Source: Opisthorchis felineus
Taxonomy: Eukaryota > Platyhelminthes > Trematoda > Opisthorchiida > Opisthorchiidae
Direction: 5' to 3'
NCBI GenBank assembly: GCA_004794785.1
Contig: SJOL01002185.1
Span: forward strand, 136,475-200,474
Length of the DNA stretch: 64,000 nucleotides
Position 1 is the first letter of the stretch, and the number at the start of each line of letters is the position of its first letter. Below the pieces are notes generated by a model that saw only the letters and a program-made list of their open reading frames with translations, was not told the DNA's origin and made no database searches. This document shows, piece by piece, positions 33,761-47,010 of this stretch. A program made the translations under genes and the position numbers.

Positions 33761-36700
33761 TTATTGGTTTCGGTACATACGTACTTAGTTTCCTGGTAAA
33801 GGAGAGTGGAAAACCGAATTACACAAGCTGATTTACCCAGCTACTTTTATGGTTTCAGCGTCATTCTAAGGTCTATTCGGGCGAGTATATATTCTTACAT
33901 TTGGATCGAGCGTTTTCAAACACAGTATCAACATAAACGGATCATTGTTAGTGTGGGGAGATTTGGTAATTCCCAACTGAGTGGAGCTGCAAAGCCAAGA
34001 AGCACTGTACAGCTGTTCCATCCTTATTAGGAATCAGGTTATAAGTCATCATTTGGGCTTTATTTTGAGCACTTTTACTCTCGTAAACCAACCGAGCTTG
34101 TCCATAGATAATGACAGTTATTCAGTGAACGAAATCCTGAATTTTACTGTGACAGTAGAAGATTTAATGGAACCTAGTTGCATTTCGTTCGAAAATTGTG
34201 AGATCAGTCTTCGAGCGATCGGTTTTCACAAGTTTAAGTGCCTTAAGGCATTTAGCCTAACGGATGAAGTGATTTACGTCGATAAGGTGAAGTGTCTTTA
34301 CATTGATCAAGAGCATTTCCTGCCACCCTACGGGCACGTCTGAGGGAAAACGCATGTCGTGTACCAAACATTTTGGGATGAATGCCTAAAATATTTCTCC
34401 TCTGTTGTTCCGCACGCAGGCCCTAACGAAGTGAGGACACGACTGTTTGGTGGAGAAAACCATTTGAGCGGAAATGGTTAGAATCAGCTAGGTTTGAAGG
34501 AACACGCGGTAACTACGACTACTTCCACTGCGAACAAGCTGACGAACTCAGTATTCTACGCCTTTTACCAGATGAATCCCCCCGTTACCGAACGTTCACA
34601 TTTGCTTAGAGCTGTAGAATAATCAATGTTAACCATGAGTGAAAGTTTATGGTTATCAAAAACACTAGGATTACGACGGATAGCAAGTTCCTAAGCAACC
34701 ATTGACCACCGTTAAACGTTCACTGTGACAGTTTTGAGTGGAGTTTTCGCTTTTCTAGCGGTATCAGCTAGCACGAATCCAGCGCAGCCTAACCGCTGCC
34801 ATGGTATGTACATCGGCACGGTAGTCGACTGACTCGAAGATAGTAGTGGATAATCAGTCCTGTACATTTAAAGAAACGTTCTAAATTGAATTAAATTCCA
34901 AGGTGGCCGAGTCTGGTCTTTATGTGTGTGGCGTAGATCCACAGAATGGATTGCAAAAGAGTAGCCTAGTAAGCTATGCGAATGTGCCAAGGATACGCGG
35001 GAATTCGAACAATCCGCTTCGTGTATGGCCTATGGTGTAGGATCAAGGCCGATGAAACCACGGAGACAATACAGATAAACGAATCCAAGTCCGAATTGAC
35101 GTTAAAACTTTTGAGTTGCCCCGGGATTATGGTGGCTGTGTTAGACTACTGTAACATTTCTTGGTTTAGGATTGGATATATGAGAGTTCATGAGATTTCA
35201 ATCAGTCGCAGTGTTTGGGTGTGCGAACCGATTTCACCATTATTCCTCCTTAATCTTGATTGGGTCCTCCGTGAGTTTCGCAACACTTGCTTCAAGCCAG
35301 TACATCCAATGCACACAGGCTAAAGGATAACAGCAGGACTTAGTTTATCGACTGGCCATTCCTTAGAGATTCGAAAAAATGTCCATGAAACTGCTAAATG
35401 TCTAAGAGGAACTTTTACGGGCACCTGTCTCGTATGTTGGTATATCGAAAAAGGTGTATGGATACCTAGTACAGTCGACATTTTTCTGCAATTTTCAAAT
35501 TATTTCTTTTCGCGCGCAGTCATAACTTGGTAGTCAGTTGGTGCTGTATAGTATTGTATTATTTTCTCAGCCTCCCGACCGAAGTTTGTGAACGGAACGA
35601 GAATTACGTGTTTTCCTAATGAATTTTGCTTTTATTCCCTATGCTGGTTGATTCATTGTGAATGTACGGGCAACCTTTGCAGATGAACCGCTATTACTGC
35701 GTCGAGATGTTTTAGTAACTGTAAGCAGCTGTTGTACGACAACACAACCAGTGAGGTTTTGATGTACGAACGTCTGGACAGTCCCGCGTAGCATTTTGAT
35801 CGTTCCACAATTGTGGCAAGGTATGCTTAGTGCATACCCAAAGACTGTGAAAACGTGAATTCCTGGTGCTTTCTAAGGTGCCCCATCATGGTGACCGCCA
35901 CCGATACGTCACGCAATTACAGACTACGTGGGTGCTGCTTAAGTAGCTAAACAATTAAAACATATTTATTGAAAATCTATCAGTCAACAGGGTGATTTCT
36001 ATGTCAAATTTACAGACCCATAGCAAAGTTGTATGACAAAATCACATATCTCAGCTGCATGGTGCACATGTTTTTGGTACTAAAATTTTTCTTATGATGG
36101 TGATACACTTAAGTGCCTTGTGTGGATGCTGTTGAGCTGTGAGCATCCGTCACACTGTCTTTGGACAACTGCGTCCAAATTAGTTTCCTTGTTGAGTACA
36201 CGAAATGTGAATTTGCTTTTTGTTTGGAGGTCTGCTAAGAAACAAACTTAGGTGAAATATTTTGTTGCTGGTATTTTTGTTCGTGTTGATCCTGAAGCAT
36301 CAACATGTCTTGGTATAGAGTAACGCTGAGTCTTATGCGGGCAGTTATTTGTTCAACTAGAAAAGACTGTAAATTTTAGTTAGAAGTGTACGTTGATACT
36401 GTGCCTGTTTTATTATTCCGGGTTCATTATTCAGTGATTTTGTTCATTTTGCAGTCTAGCTACGCAATTAAATGGATGCGTTTGCCTGATTTTAAAGAGA
36501 AATAAGTTATTTTCATTGCAAATATGGGACAAGAGAAAAATTAATGTGCACCAATAACGTTCTTACTAAGCATTGCTTCCTAGTTGACGACATGGGTCTC
36601 TAACCGTTATAGCCATAAGTTACTCAAGAGTCTTATTGACATTTGACCACTCAGCACTGTTTAAACGACGACAAGTATTCCAAACAGTGTTTTGTGGCTG

Positions 36701-37380
36701 ATAAAATGCTTCCGTTGATTGATTACAAGCGTTTATAAAAAGTTCTTAAGGCTTCTACCCATAATATTTATAAGCTTAGCGTCTGTGTTGGAAATTTACG
36801 GATGGAGATTTACCACGTGTAATGAAAGATGTACAAGCATACTTTCGTATAGGAAAGAAGTTTATTGCCTTACTTCGTGTTATGTACGGAGGCGATTTGA
36901 AACCAATAATTTCACCGGATTTTCCAATTGGAGGAATTTGGTAACCTTGGCAACTCCCCCACATCATGGAACCGCTGTGAACAGGAAACCACTGGAATAC
37001 ACAAGCAGACTATACCACGCTTTCGAAGGAATAATCTTCGATGTTCTCTTACAAAAGTTATTATCTTACTTGACAGTGTTGCCTGTTGTGATGTGTCATT
37101 GACTATAGGCTTGCGAGTTCAGGGGAACCGAATGTGCTCGTCTGATGTGGACGCACTTCGAACTTGTTTTGAGGTACACAGAGCCTAAACTGGCTGTCTG
37201 AAAATTCAGAATCTTGCCAGATCTCAGCACTTCAAGGTATGTGCTGACGCACCACCAGCCATTGTGGAATTGTTGGATACAAGACAATTTAGATAACGTC
37301 AACTATTTTGAGGTTCCATAGTCACGCGTAGGTTTGAAAATCCCGAATATCCAAAGGTTTGTGCTACCGGTAACACAAAG
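33761..37380. other. No recognised gene; short repeat motif at 33989-34034
   Basis: A ~45-base motif (AGCACTGTACAGCT at its core) is shared with 6623-6668. An open stretch at about 34100-34340 (plus) follows a TTGTCCATAG acceptor-like site and looks mildly protein-like, but is not recognised. The rest is blank. Confidence 0.35.
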
Positions 37381-37640
37381 GAGAGCAAAGTTATGCAACA
37401 AACCTCAAGTGTCCACGTTCGTGACGTCATCACGTGCACAGGTCTGTCACTGACCGGCAGAGTGCAGTGTAAACGTCCGCACACCAAACAACGACGAGTG
37501 GAATGTTGGCTCGGTAGTGCGGGTTGCGACCGTCGCTTCCGCAGCCAGTCTCGTTATTCTGATTTGTTTTGCGATTACACGGAAATCATAACAGAACAAG
37601 TCAGAGCAGGCTCAGCGGCCGGGGTAAGAACACGCATGGG
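37381..37640. promoter_or_regulatory. GC-rich patch with CRE and E-box
   Basis: A local rise in CpG contains TGACGTCA at 37422-37429 immediately followed by CACGTG at 37431-37436. Palindromic CRE and E-box side by side are typical of bZIP/bHLH-bound promoters. No gene start is recognised next to it, so promoter function is a guess. Confidence 0.3.
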
Positions 37641-40600
37641 TAGGTAGGTCAGCTTCGCACATTGACACGCATATACACATGCTGATATACCAGTGTCGGA
37701 CGGGACAGCCTTTGCGGCAAGGTGGATGGCGGGTACATATGAGCAAAACAAGTGGAGATGAATAGTACATGGGAGGGGTAAGCAAATGAATGGGGGAATT
37801 ATCATGAAGTCAAGTTAGATTTAATAAACTATGTGTAGGTGCATTCCAAAGCAAACACTCCAAACCGACAGATCGGTGAGGAATCAGCAGATAGTGTTCT
37901 TTGAGTTATTTTGGGGCTGAATAACGCCGGCATAATGCACTTGCATAACTAGGTGCGTGCAAAGAAGACGAAAGAACCACCTTTCTTTGGCCAAATTGTT
38001 ATGGTCGGGAAGGACTAAAGTGTCACTGCAGGTAAAAACACAACCAAATTTAGACTGATGCGGGTTATATGATGGGACCCTTACGGAGAACAGAAAAAGT
38101 GCCAGTGGAATTAAACTGAAAAGATTCAACTGTCAAAGAGGCAATTTTCACAAGAGCTCTCTAAATAAGCAGCTGTTTTTACGTTACCAAGATATCATTT
38201 TGCTATCTGGATATCACCGCAATTATTGTGAACATGTAGTTGCGAACACAGAAGACAATTTCGTCATATTCAGTACCGACAGCTGTTGATGGCTTCTAAC
38301 TGTTCACTCACCGATAGTTTAGATTCATCTGATCGGACTACTCAATTCTTTTCGGGAGCCGTCTTACAGTTGACGCCTGAAAACAATTGGACCCAACCTT
38401 ATGCAAGAGGCCGTCACGAATAATCGACTCTTGTCCAATTTGTTTAGTTTTCTGTCATGGTGATTTGGTTGAATCGACAGTGGCCATGTGGAATATGGTT
38501 GAGTTGTCCGTTATCGTGCTCAAGCACTCCGCATGAACGTCGGGATCGTCATATTTTACTGTCTACTGTAATGTTGGAAGTAGTTTAAGAAACCGGTAAG
38601 AAGGCGACATTGTGTCCGGACCACACGGTTGACGGCTGTGTCGACCGTAGGTGGTAGACCGATAACTGGGCTGGCCTTAGGATGGCATTATTTTCAGGTT
38701 TTATTTGGAGCATGTTTCGCTTGCGGTTATGGATTACCGAATACCAGACTGCTGTTGGTTTGGCCTTTCAGTGAGCTGGAACAGTTGTGCGCCCTATTCA
38801 ACTGCGTTGACTCACTTAGCCAAGCTTATACTAGCTGACGAGATTTCCCGAGCTCATTTCATCCATAGTCACGTACGGATTCAACTGAATAGTGATTGTT
38901 CACTTCCTTACGAGTATTTGCTGGTCACTACTGCGCACAATTCTTGTAGATTTATCATCATTCATCGAGACTGATCCAACAAGGCAAGTCGCACTCTTCA
39001 GTCAAAGTGAATTTCGTACAATAGAGATCTCCCAGTCTTTGGACAAGCAGTATTTGTGGTCCCGAAAAATCGATCACTTCCACAACCTGAAACCCTGACT
39101 CAGGACCGAGGAAACACCAAGTTATCCGCTGGCCCGAAATGTCACCATCTGACCCATTCAACAATTTAGCGCCTCCAGCATCGATGGTATTTGTGCAACC
39201 GAGTAACTGACATACTCCAGCCAACCAAAACGTTGAGAATCCTCTTCCGGTCTCGTGAGAGTTCTCAGCAACGCTCAGTTCACCAAAGAAACAGTTACAA
39301 ATTGCCTCGGCTACCAGTGCACCCATTGACAAAGCCTTGGTACTTCTGGTCTTACTTAGCCGTTGTCAAAACTTAGCCAATTCTGCTTTTAGCACTACTC
39401 CTGTCGACACCCCAATGAGCACAGGCGTCAAAAATCAGCCGGTCCCCAATCCGGTCACAGCTTGCACCCAATGGAACTCAAAGCGCTTACTGCGTGTAGG
39501 TTCCGTGGCGTTCAGCTCCATTCAGCGTATGCGTAGTCACATAATAAACAACCTATGAAACATATGGCGGAGAAAGACCTCTCTGGGTTTTTCGTCCAGT
39601 GTCCGAAATACTCCTCGTAAAGGTACGGTAAACGTTACTATGGAAGGCAGTTGATAACCCTTTGTGACTGAGTAACATTGCTTGCTGCCGGGAACACTCA
39701 TCAGCGCAGACCACCCCAGGGTCTACATCCGACCAATCCGCCGAGTAACTTTGAACCAAGTCCACTCCCACTACCCGTGCGATCCTGATGTGAATTATTA
39801 TGTACTTGAGGTTGCAGCGATGGATGGATTAAATGTGAACTTGCTACATAGTCCCACCGACACCGTATAAGTAGCGCCTGACATTACATCCGCTTAATCT
39901 CGTTTGAAAGGAAAGGAAGTGGAGCAAGTGAGACGAACGTAGCGGTGCATGACGAGATACTGGACTCAGCCTGCCAAAACGTTCTGCGGACACGACCCTT
40001 TGCTCTGAAACTACGACGGCATTCTGACCTCAGTCGACGGGAATCTGGTCAGGACGTGCTGGAGATGCCGGCGGAACTTGGAGGGGAAGTAGATTTGTCC
40101 CATCATCCACAATGCCCTCAATGATCCCATGAGACTCTGCAACGAGTGAATGACATTGGATAGGTCATCCAGTCAACGTTACGCACCATAATAATATACA
40201 GAGAAATTTCAACCTGAATGTTTCAGGACTGGAGTTTTTCTTTGAACTTTTGCATCGCATTTGTTAAGGTGAAGATTGATCAGGGCGAGAGAATCGGCTT
40301 TCCTGACACAAGGCGAAACTCTTCGGTTCCACAGCGATTGATGCCTAAATGAAGATTTATTCAGAGCTCTAAAAGCGAAACTCCAGCATGCTGAGAGAAT
40401 ATTACAAGATGCTAATTGTCTCCCACATTAATCTATATCAAGTCTGTTGCCGAGTATCAGGCCAATTTTGCAAGCTTCTCCCCACTTTGACTTTAACGTA
40501 TCCTACTCTTCACGCATGACCGTCGATTCTAGTCTTCTGGTGTGCGAACTCAAGGGACCATGTCTTCGGTAAGTTGACTGAACTTTCACTTGTCACTCCG

Positions 40601-43600
40601 CTGTGATTGGTAAAAGCCCTGACTTGACCGGGTGAGTTAGCAATTAGTGATAGCGGAAAATGTCTTTGGGCAGCTGACTAGTGTTTTATTAATCCAAAAA
40701 TTTCATAAGAACCAATTAGTCAACAGAAACTTCGGAAATTTAAATAAAATCAAAGAGTTTACAGTCACCGTGCTAGGTTGCAGACAAGGGAACATCCACA
40801 AATTTAAACTAAACAGGACTTTGTTTTTCAATTTAGCGGTTTATGGTCAGTTTAGCCCTGCTTATGCAGGACATTGGTGGATCAACAATGAATGGAGAAT
40901 ATGAGAAGCCTGTTTCGGGGTATGATTTCTTCTTGTCTACACAACTAAAACCGGAGTATTCGTTCACCTAGAACACCGATCCGAATCTTCAGACTTGGTT
41001 TCGTTTTTTCCGTTGTTACAAGTTTGGATCATCCGCCAGGTTTCAGGAACACGATGAAGTTCATAAACCACCTTTATTTTTTGCCATTTTTCGTTTTCCT
41101 ACAAAATCATGGACGTTCATGGTCTAGCCTTCAAAAGGAGGCAGACAGCACACTTACAAATGTGGATGCTAACCCGTTTCGAGCAGACTCTTTCTGCATA
41201 AGTAACAGTGAATACCTAATTAAAACTGTTGATTTACGGGAGTAGACTCAAATTTCGTCAACTAGCACCTGTGATAGATAAAAACAGTGTTTTTATCTTT
41301 TAAGTGATCTTATTAGTATTAGAATGCACAACCTGGAGTAATTTGGGCGATGTCCCCGAAAAGAGTTACGGGTGGGTTATGATCTACTTGGGTTTAAGTG
41401 AAACATTACAAACGATGTATTGGCACACATTGCCCCAAGATGAAATTTAGGTTCACCAATAGACCGAAATGTATGAAAGCCACTGTGTGCTGGTCATGCT
41501 CATTTCGGTAGTCAGAAGTATTCCAGCAGTCTGAATATAGAAAAGGAGAGGGCGTCATGTAAATGCCTTTGACGTATATTGGGTAAGTGAGCACGGATCA
41601 TTTATTATGAAATGTTCAATGTTTTGAGACCAGCACAGAACTTTGCCATGTGATTGTTTCACAAAACACGGAGATACAATAATGATAAGGTTACATTTTT
41701 CCTCGGTACGGTCTGGCTTGTACTCCACCAGACACATTATACACCATTCAAAGTAATAAGTGGATACTTCTAAAGCCTCCTTGGCAGATAGTTGGGAAGC
41801 TAAACAAGATCACTAGAGAATAACGGATTCTTATGACAGTGGAGATGTGTTAAGTTATTTCAGCATGCCTAAGTTATATATGACGTTCGAACCCTGCTCA
41901 AAAAGTTACGAAAGCAGTTAATTTGCATGGCGAATTCAGTGATATGCGAGCTAGCTTGCAAAAACAGAGTGCAATTGGCACAATACTGTCCCGCAAGCAA
42001 TCGAGTCAAGTTAAAGGTGGCCGAAGCACAGTAACCAAGATTCTCAAATAAGTTAGCCAGCGGTGTCACGTCATAAGCCGGCCTAAATTCGCACACAAGC
42101 ACAGGAGATGTTAATAAAACAAAAGTGACTAAAATCAATTTAATTGCATTAAGAATTTCCAATTAAAATTTCATGGTCTCTCAAACCAAAAATAAATGAT
42201 CAACCGAAAAAATATATTGCAGCCAACGATGCAGTAGTACACTGTTCGTCCTGAATCATGATGTGGTCGCGTTTTGAGATGAACATTCCAGAGAATCGAA
42301 ATTGAAGCCAAAGCAATACCGCAAACGAAGATCTCTAGATTCGAGATCATAAGCTTCACAGGATTCGGACGATGAAATATAACTAGCATAATGTATACAA
42401 GGTCGGGTAGTTAATTTACGTTGATGATGGTACACTCACATTAGTGACTATAACTAAACCAAATATTTAGACCATTTGGCCGATTTCTCGAGCAGAATGC
42501 GAGTCATCTATTTAGACAATGTGGTTTTGGTGAAACAGTATTTCGTCTATACGGCAGCCTCAAAATTTCCAGCGAACCCTGACCTATCGAGAGGATAAAC
42601 GTATGATGAAAAAAATGGTATGACACTGCAGATGCTCCGTACAGATTCATGACATCAGATCTGCCCCCGAATAGGGTCGGTAACAGGGGACATTCCTCCA
42701 TTATGCGGCAATATATTCCAGACCCTCTTAAAATGTGCTGATACAGTGATAATCAGAAAGTTTTGTCCATGTTCTTATAAGCAATGTACGAGGTAAATGA
42801 AAGAATGCAGACTACCCTTACGATCGTATAGTTTGATGGTATCAACTTGGCTTAAGAAATGCGAGTCCGTGAAAAGGGATGCAAAAATTTTTTTGAGGAA
42901 TAAAACACAGTATTTGTAGTATCTTATGAGTGATGAGACGAATAAATTCTATTGGTATGTGTGCCGAAAGGTTTGATCCCTTCTAGCCAGCAGTAAAATG
43001 TATGATGGTCAACTATGCAGAATAATGGACTCATTAAAACCACAAAGTTTTACGTTATGATGAAGCAAACGCCCCGATTTTAAAGCAAATGTTATCATTT
43101 TGGTCTTCGTGGAATCAACAGTTCTACTACCACGGTGTAGTCCACTCACGTTGACTTTTTCTAGTACTCAGTATTCACAAAAATTATCAGGTCTTGTTTC
43201 ACGATTTTCAAATCATCATCGTTCGCGACGCATACAAACCATCTGTTTTATCAACTGTCTGTATATGATTTTGTCCATCGAGTGTTCGTCAATTTTTTCA
43301 GTCACAATCCGAGTGCAGTTTATATTCGATGAGCACCGAGAGATCGCATTCCGGATGGAAACCGCAACTTTTCTTTTAGCAAATGAAAGAAACGTCTAAT
43401 ATTTAGATTTGTGTCTAGTCCACATTGTAATGTCTGCATGTCTATTTGAATCAAATGAACAGCTTTGAAATTATCAGAGACAGTGTCATGTCGAACAAAG
43501 CTGGACAGTCGATTTCCCATTCTACTCATGCTTTGTCTAAATACTGTGGGACACGCTGGATAAATCAACTAGGGTATTTGCTTCAAATATTTGATCATTT

Positions 43601-43614
43601 CTTAGTTAAGCTGC
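37641..43614. other. No recognised gene (6 kb)
   Basis: At 38.6-39.6 kb, partly overlapping open stretches in several plus-strand frames and one minus-strand frame (38958-39332, 124 codons) suggest either chance or a decayed coding sequence. I could not name a family. On the minus strand, 41869-42162 opens with a hydrophobic, signal-like segment and has several cysteines, but it has no ATG at the start; a TTTAG acceptor inside it would make it an internal exon. Both are left uncalled. Confidence 0.3.
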
Positions 43615-43939
43615 TGTAACGGCGGATACAACTGATGAAGCATGCAAGTAGTATGTGGTTTTCTCCTAACTCCGTCTCGCGTCTAAAGAAAGATGCACCC
43701 CCATGAGGTCTATTAAGGAACATGCGGAAATGCTTTACTGCGTTCGTTTACAATGGCGGGATAGTCACTGAATATCCACGAAAGTTGAAGAAGACGTGTG
43801 AGGATGTCCAGTTTTTAAAAATAAGGTGCGTATGATATGTTTACTTCCCTGTCCTGTTTGCCTTCCTTTCTAATAGCTTGTAAACGTTTAGTTGGTGTTG
43901 TCTAACAAAACTTCGCGGCGAAGGGCTTTCCTCCTTACG
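43615..43939 (+). mobile_element. LTR relic related to the 52.5-kb Gypsy LTR
   Basis: Starts TGTAACGGCG and shares with the 52.48-kb LTR the blocks GCATGC[AG]AGTAGTATGTGG (43640), GTTCGTTTACAA, TAGTTGGTGTT and AAGGGCTTTC, in the same order. It ends near TTACG, followed at 43941 by TGGTATC, a decayed form of the primer-binding site TGGTGTCGC. No gag homology follows, so only an LTR plus a few internal bases remain. Confidence 0.75.
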
Positions 43940-46285
43940 CTGGTATCAAAAACAAGTGGAACACTTTATTAGTTGGTGCTTATCGCGAAGCAACGGTGGA
44001 AACAATACACCAATATTATTATTTCTCCAATATTTGATTCATTTTTCCTTGCAACTGCTCTAAATAACCAGGAATAAGGAACGTCAGAGAAAATCATCAC
44101 TGACGCCAGATAGAACGTTGTTCTCTGGAAGTATCGCCTTAGAATTTAATCCTAACCCCTGTAGAAATGGTGTTATATGGGCAAACGTATATGCCCGTTC
44201 CAACTGGCTGCCAGTAGGCTATACTATGACAATAGCGAAAAGGATGTTCACTCGTACACTTCATTATATACTCAGCTACTGGGGGCTAGTTGTTAGTTGA
44301 TAATAAAAAAATATTGCAACAAAACGCAAATTTTATGTAGTTACTTGATGACCATGTACGACACGCTGGCGACAGTAATCCATCCGGGGAGCAGCAGCCG
44401 AACTGTATGTGTTGACGGTGGAGTGTGGAAAGTATTTGCTCATCATTATGAGTCCAATCAGTTAAAATAGGAGACATCATACTGTTTTTTAGACTTGCAC
44501 GCATTCAAAAAGAGTACAAACCCATAAATCTCATCCACTTTGTGGCAAAATAGTTCGGGGATTACACAGTAACTTTATTATCACAAAGTTTCTACATTTT
44601 GAGGGTTGACAGTATGCTTTTTTATATAACAAGTGAGTGAGACTTGAATATTATCAAAGCGACGCTCGCTAATTTTATATCGTTGAGTTTTGATTAGTAA
44701 GAGTCATATCATGCAAGTTTTGTGCACTTTCGCTTTTTGTTCTGGAGACAGCCACTAGACTTCATTGTGTGTCTGAACCAAGCAAACAGGTAGCTTTTTG
44801 GATATTCTCCTGGATGAACCCAGAATACGCGTTAAAACTGCCCCGGGAATATTCACTAAGCTCACGTAAAATAACGAGGCTTCCAATGCATCCAGCGCAT
44901 TGACGGGAGAAATCAAAAGAGCTTCTGAACATGCGCATTTTGCGATAACATGCTGACAAGTACGCAAGACGATGTGCCAAGTCCATTCACACAAATTCAA
45001 GGTCAGATTGTCAGCAATCACCCACTCGTAGGTAGATCAACTTTGTGGCCTCAACTGCCAACAGGTCCAGGAAGAGTCTTCGGTGAACAGTTAAACACGC
45101 ACACACATGTTGCCAGCACCGTTGTCTGCACCGTTTTCTCGTAATCAAACTAAAAAAAGGATCTTCCCACAGATACCATCCGGGATATCAGGTCAATAAT
45201 CTGACAAAACAAAGGCGTAAATTTGTCACTTGTGTTTTGTGCTAGGCGTCAACCAAGCGAGTTACATTGCACAAAACATGGTGCCGTCCGTTGGTTCGGA
45301 AATGAGGTTTCGTGTATCTGACATGCGTCCCTATTGTGTTGATAGTAAATCCGCCTGGAATGCTACATTTTTCCTATTTTGAACCACGTACTGCTGAGGA
45401 TGCGAACAGGTGGTGGGTTATTGTACGGGTGGAACACAAACCAAATTAATTTATATTTGTCGTACATGTTAATCATGAATAAGTGGACAGCAGGACTATT
45501 GTGCGTGAAGGAATGCAGTTAACAGATTATCCACAGTTTTCGAAACTACTCACAATTTGTCCACCATATTTAAACTTCTTCTAGTGCATTGTCTTCTAGG
45601 TCATTGGAGGGCGACTACTGTTGTGTTCACATAAAAACAAAAACCATTCAAATTCAGGTGATTTTCAGGGAGGAGCTTAGTCACATATGTGGTTAGCAAG
45701 CAATTAGACTCTTGTTTTTGCTTATCGAGAGTTTAGATGAATTTCCACTCTTTATGTCTGGTACTTAGTACACTTCTTTCTAGTGCGAATCCTTGAAACT
45801 TTAATTGCGCCCGTCCAACTTTCCTCATAAATTTTCCGAGATTGATAGAAACGCTTCCCAAGGCGCGATGGCTTTTAGTAAAACATTATCACTTACGGTG
45901 CCAACTTTTATTTCTTCACTTATCAGAGACATAAAGTTGTTTTTATTTGCTCCGTAGTCATACCCTTTTAGACTGCTTGTTCAAAGTCCCACTCTTCCTT
46001 TGTGAATTAAATCTCCAACGATTTACACTCTCTTGATGTTGTTGTTATAAACGGACGCTTACGATTTGCATACACTTACCGAAGTGGTACTGCCCTTAAA
46101 TTGTTTCGCTTTGTTTAGCGAATAAACAGCATCACCCACAGTTGTTGAAGGAACCATTCCCATTATTGGAAATCCAAATTCCAAAGTCTAGATGCAAGAT
46201 TCACTGAAATCCCTCAAATCTCAGCAAAACACCTAATTCGATCCTTATGTCACACACACCAAAAATCAAACGGATGAGTATCTTG
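43940..46285. other. No recognised gene
   Basis: Overlapping minus-strand open frames at 44755-45021 are not recognised. Nothing else is supported. Confidence 0.35.
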
Positions 46286-46460
46286 AATTGGTGTGCACAC
46301 CAATTATGTTTAATCTGGAGGCTCAAATGAATCCAGCTGGATCTCTCGTTTATAATGTTGCTAAAATTCCAACTGGAATTCAACAAGTTCTCAGGTCAAA
46401 TTGAATTGGTGTGCAAGCTTTTGTATTTCGTCATATACCATGAGCTTAGTTAAACTAGAG
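46286..46460 (-). repeat. Dispersed repeat copy A with 20-bp palindrome
   Basis: It begins with a perfect 20-bp palindrome (46286-46305, centred on TGTGCACA). It shares GAATCCAGCTGGATCTCTCG and TTTATAATG with 46848-47010 and, more distantly, with the body of the hammerhead repeat family. No hammerhead block is present. It may be a diverged relative of that family. Confidence 0.55.
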
Positions 46461-46847
46461 GTTTTCTTATATGTTTACAGAAACCAACCGCAATTTTCAA
46501 GAAAGGACAACACACTCAATTGTTGGTCGTGTGAAGAGATTTGGGAATTTCTGTGGAGATTTCGTCCTATAAGTGAAGCCAATCTGGGTGATTGCCGCTT
46601 TCATTCAAACGCGTTCCATTTTCGGATAAAGTAGTCGTAGTAACGCCCGTAACTTGGTGTGTGTTCGCAATTTGAGCGAACGGAGTCACTGGACAGAGTC
46701 CTGAACACACGTGGTGAGGTTGCAGAATTTTCGTAATTATTCCACGGTCGGGTTAAGCCCTCTTTGTGTTCACAAAAGAAACACAATGTCAGAGTTCGCT
46801 CGTTTTCTAATTGAACGCAAATTGGATGCAATCCACGAAATGCACAC

Positions 46848-47010
46848 AGGTGCACACCAGTCACGCTTAACCTAGAGACTCAAATTAATCCAGCTAAATC
46901 TCTTGTTTATAATGGTGTGTGAACTCGAAATTCCCTTGGGTCTCAGGTAAAAACGACTTGGTGGGCAAATTTTGTATCACGAGATATTCCATGAAACTTG
47001 TGAAACATGA
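46848..47010 (-). repeat. Dispersed repeat copy B
   Basis: Collinear with 46286-46460 over about 160 bases: GTGCACACCA, GACTCAAATTAATCCAGCTA, CTCTTGTTTATAATG, GGTCTCAGGTAAAA, ATTTTGTATCACGAGATATT. Same orientation, 560 bases apart. Confidence 0.55.

Noticed and set aside
38629..39558. Cluster of open stretches in several frames
   Set aside because: Protein-like in places, but the frame changes repeatedly, opposite-strand frames are also open, and no family is recognised.
41869..42162. Secreted cysteine-rich protein on the minus strand
   Set aside because: The hydrophobic start has no ATG (a stop codon precedes a TTG). An internal exon remains possible, but nothing identifies it.
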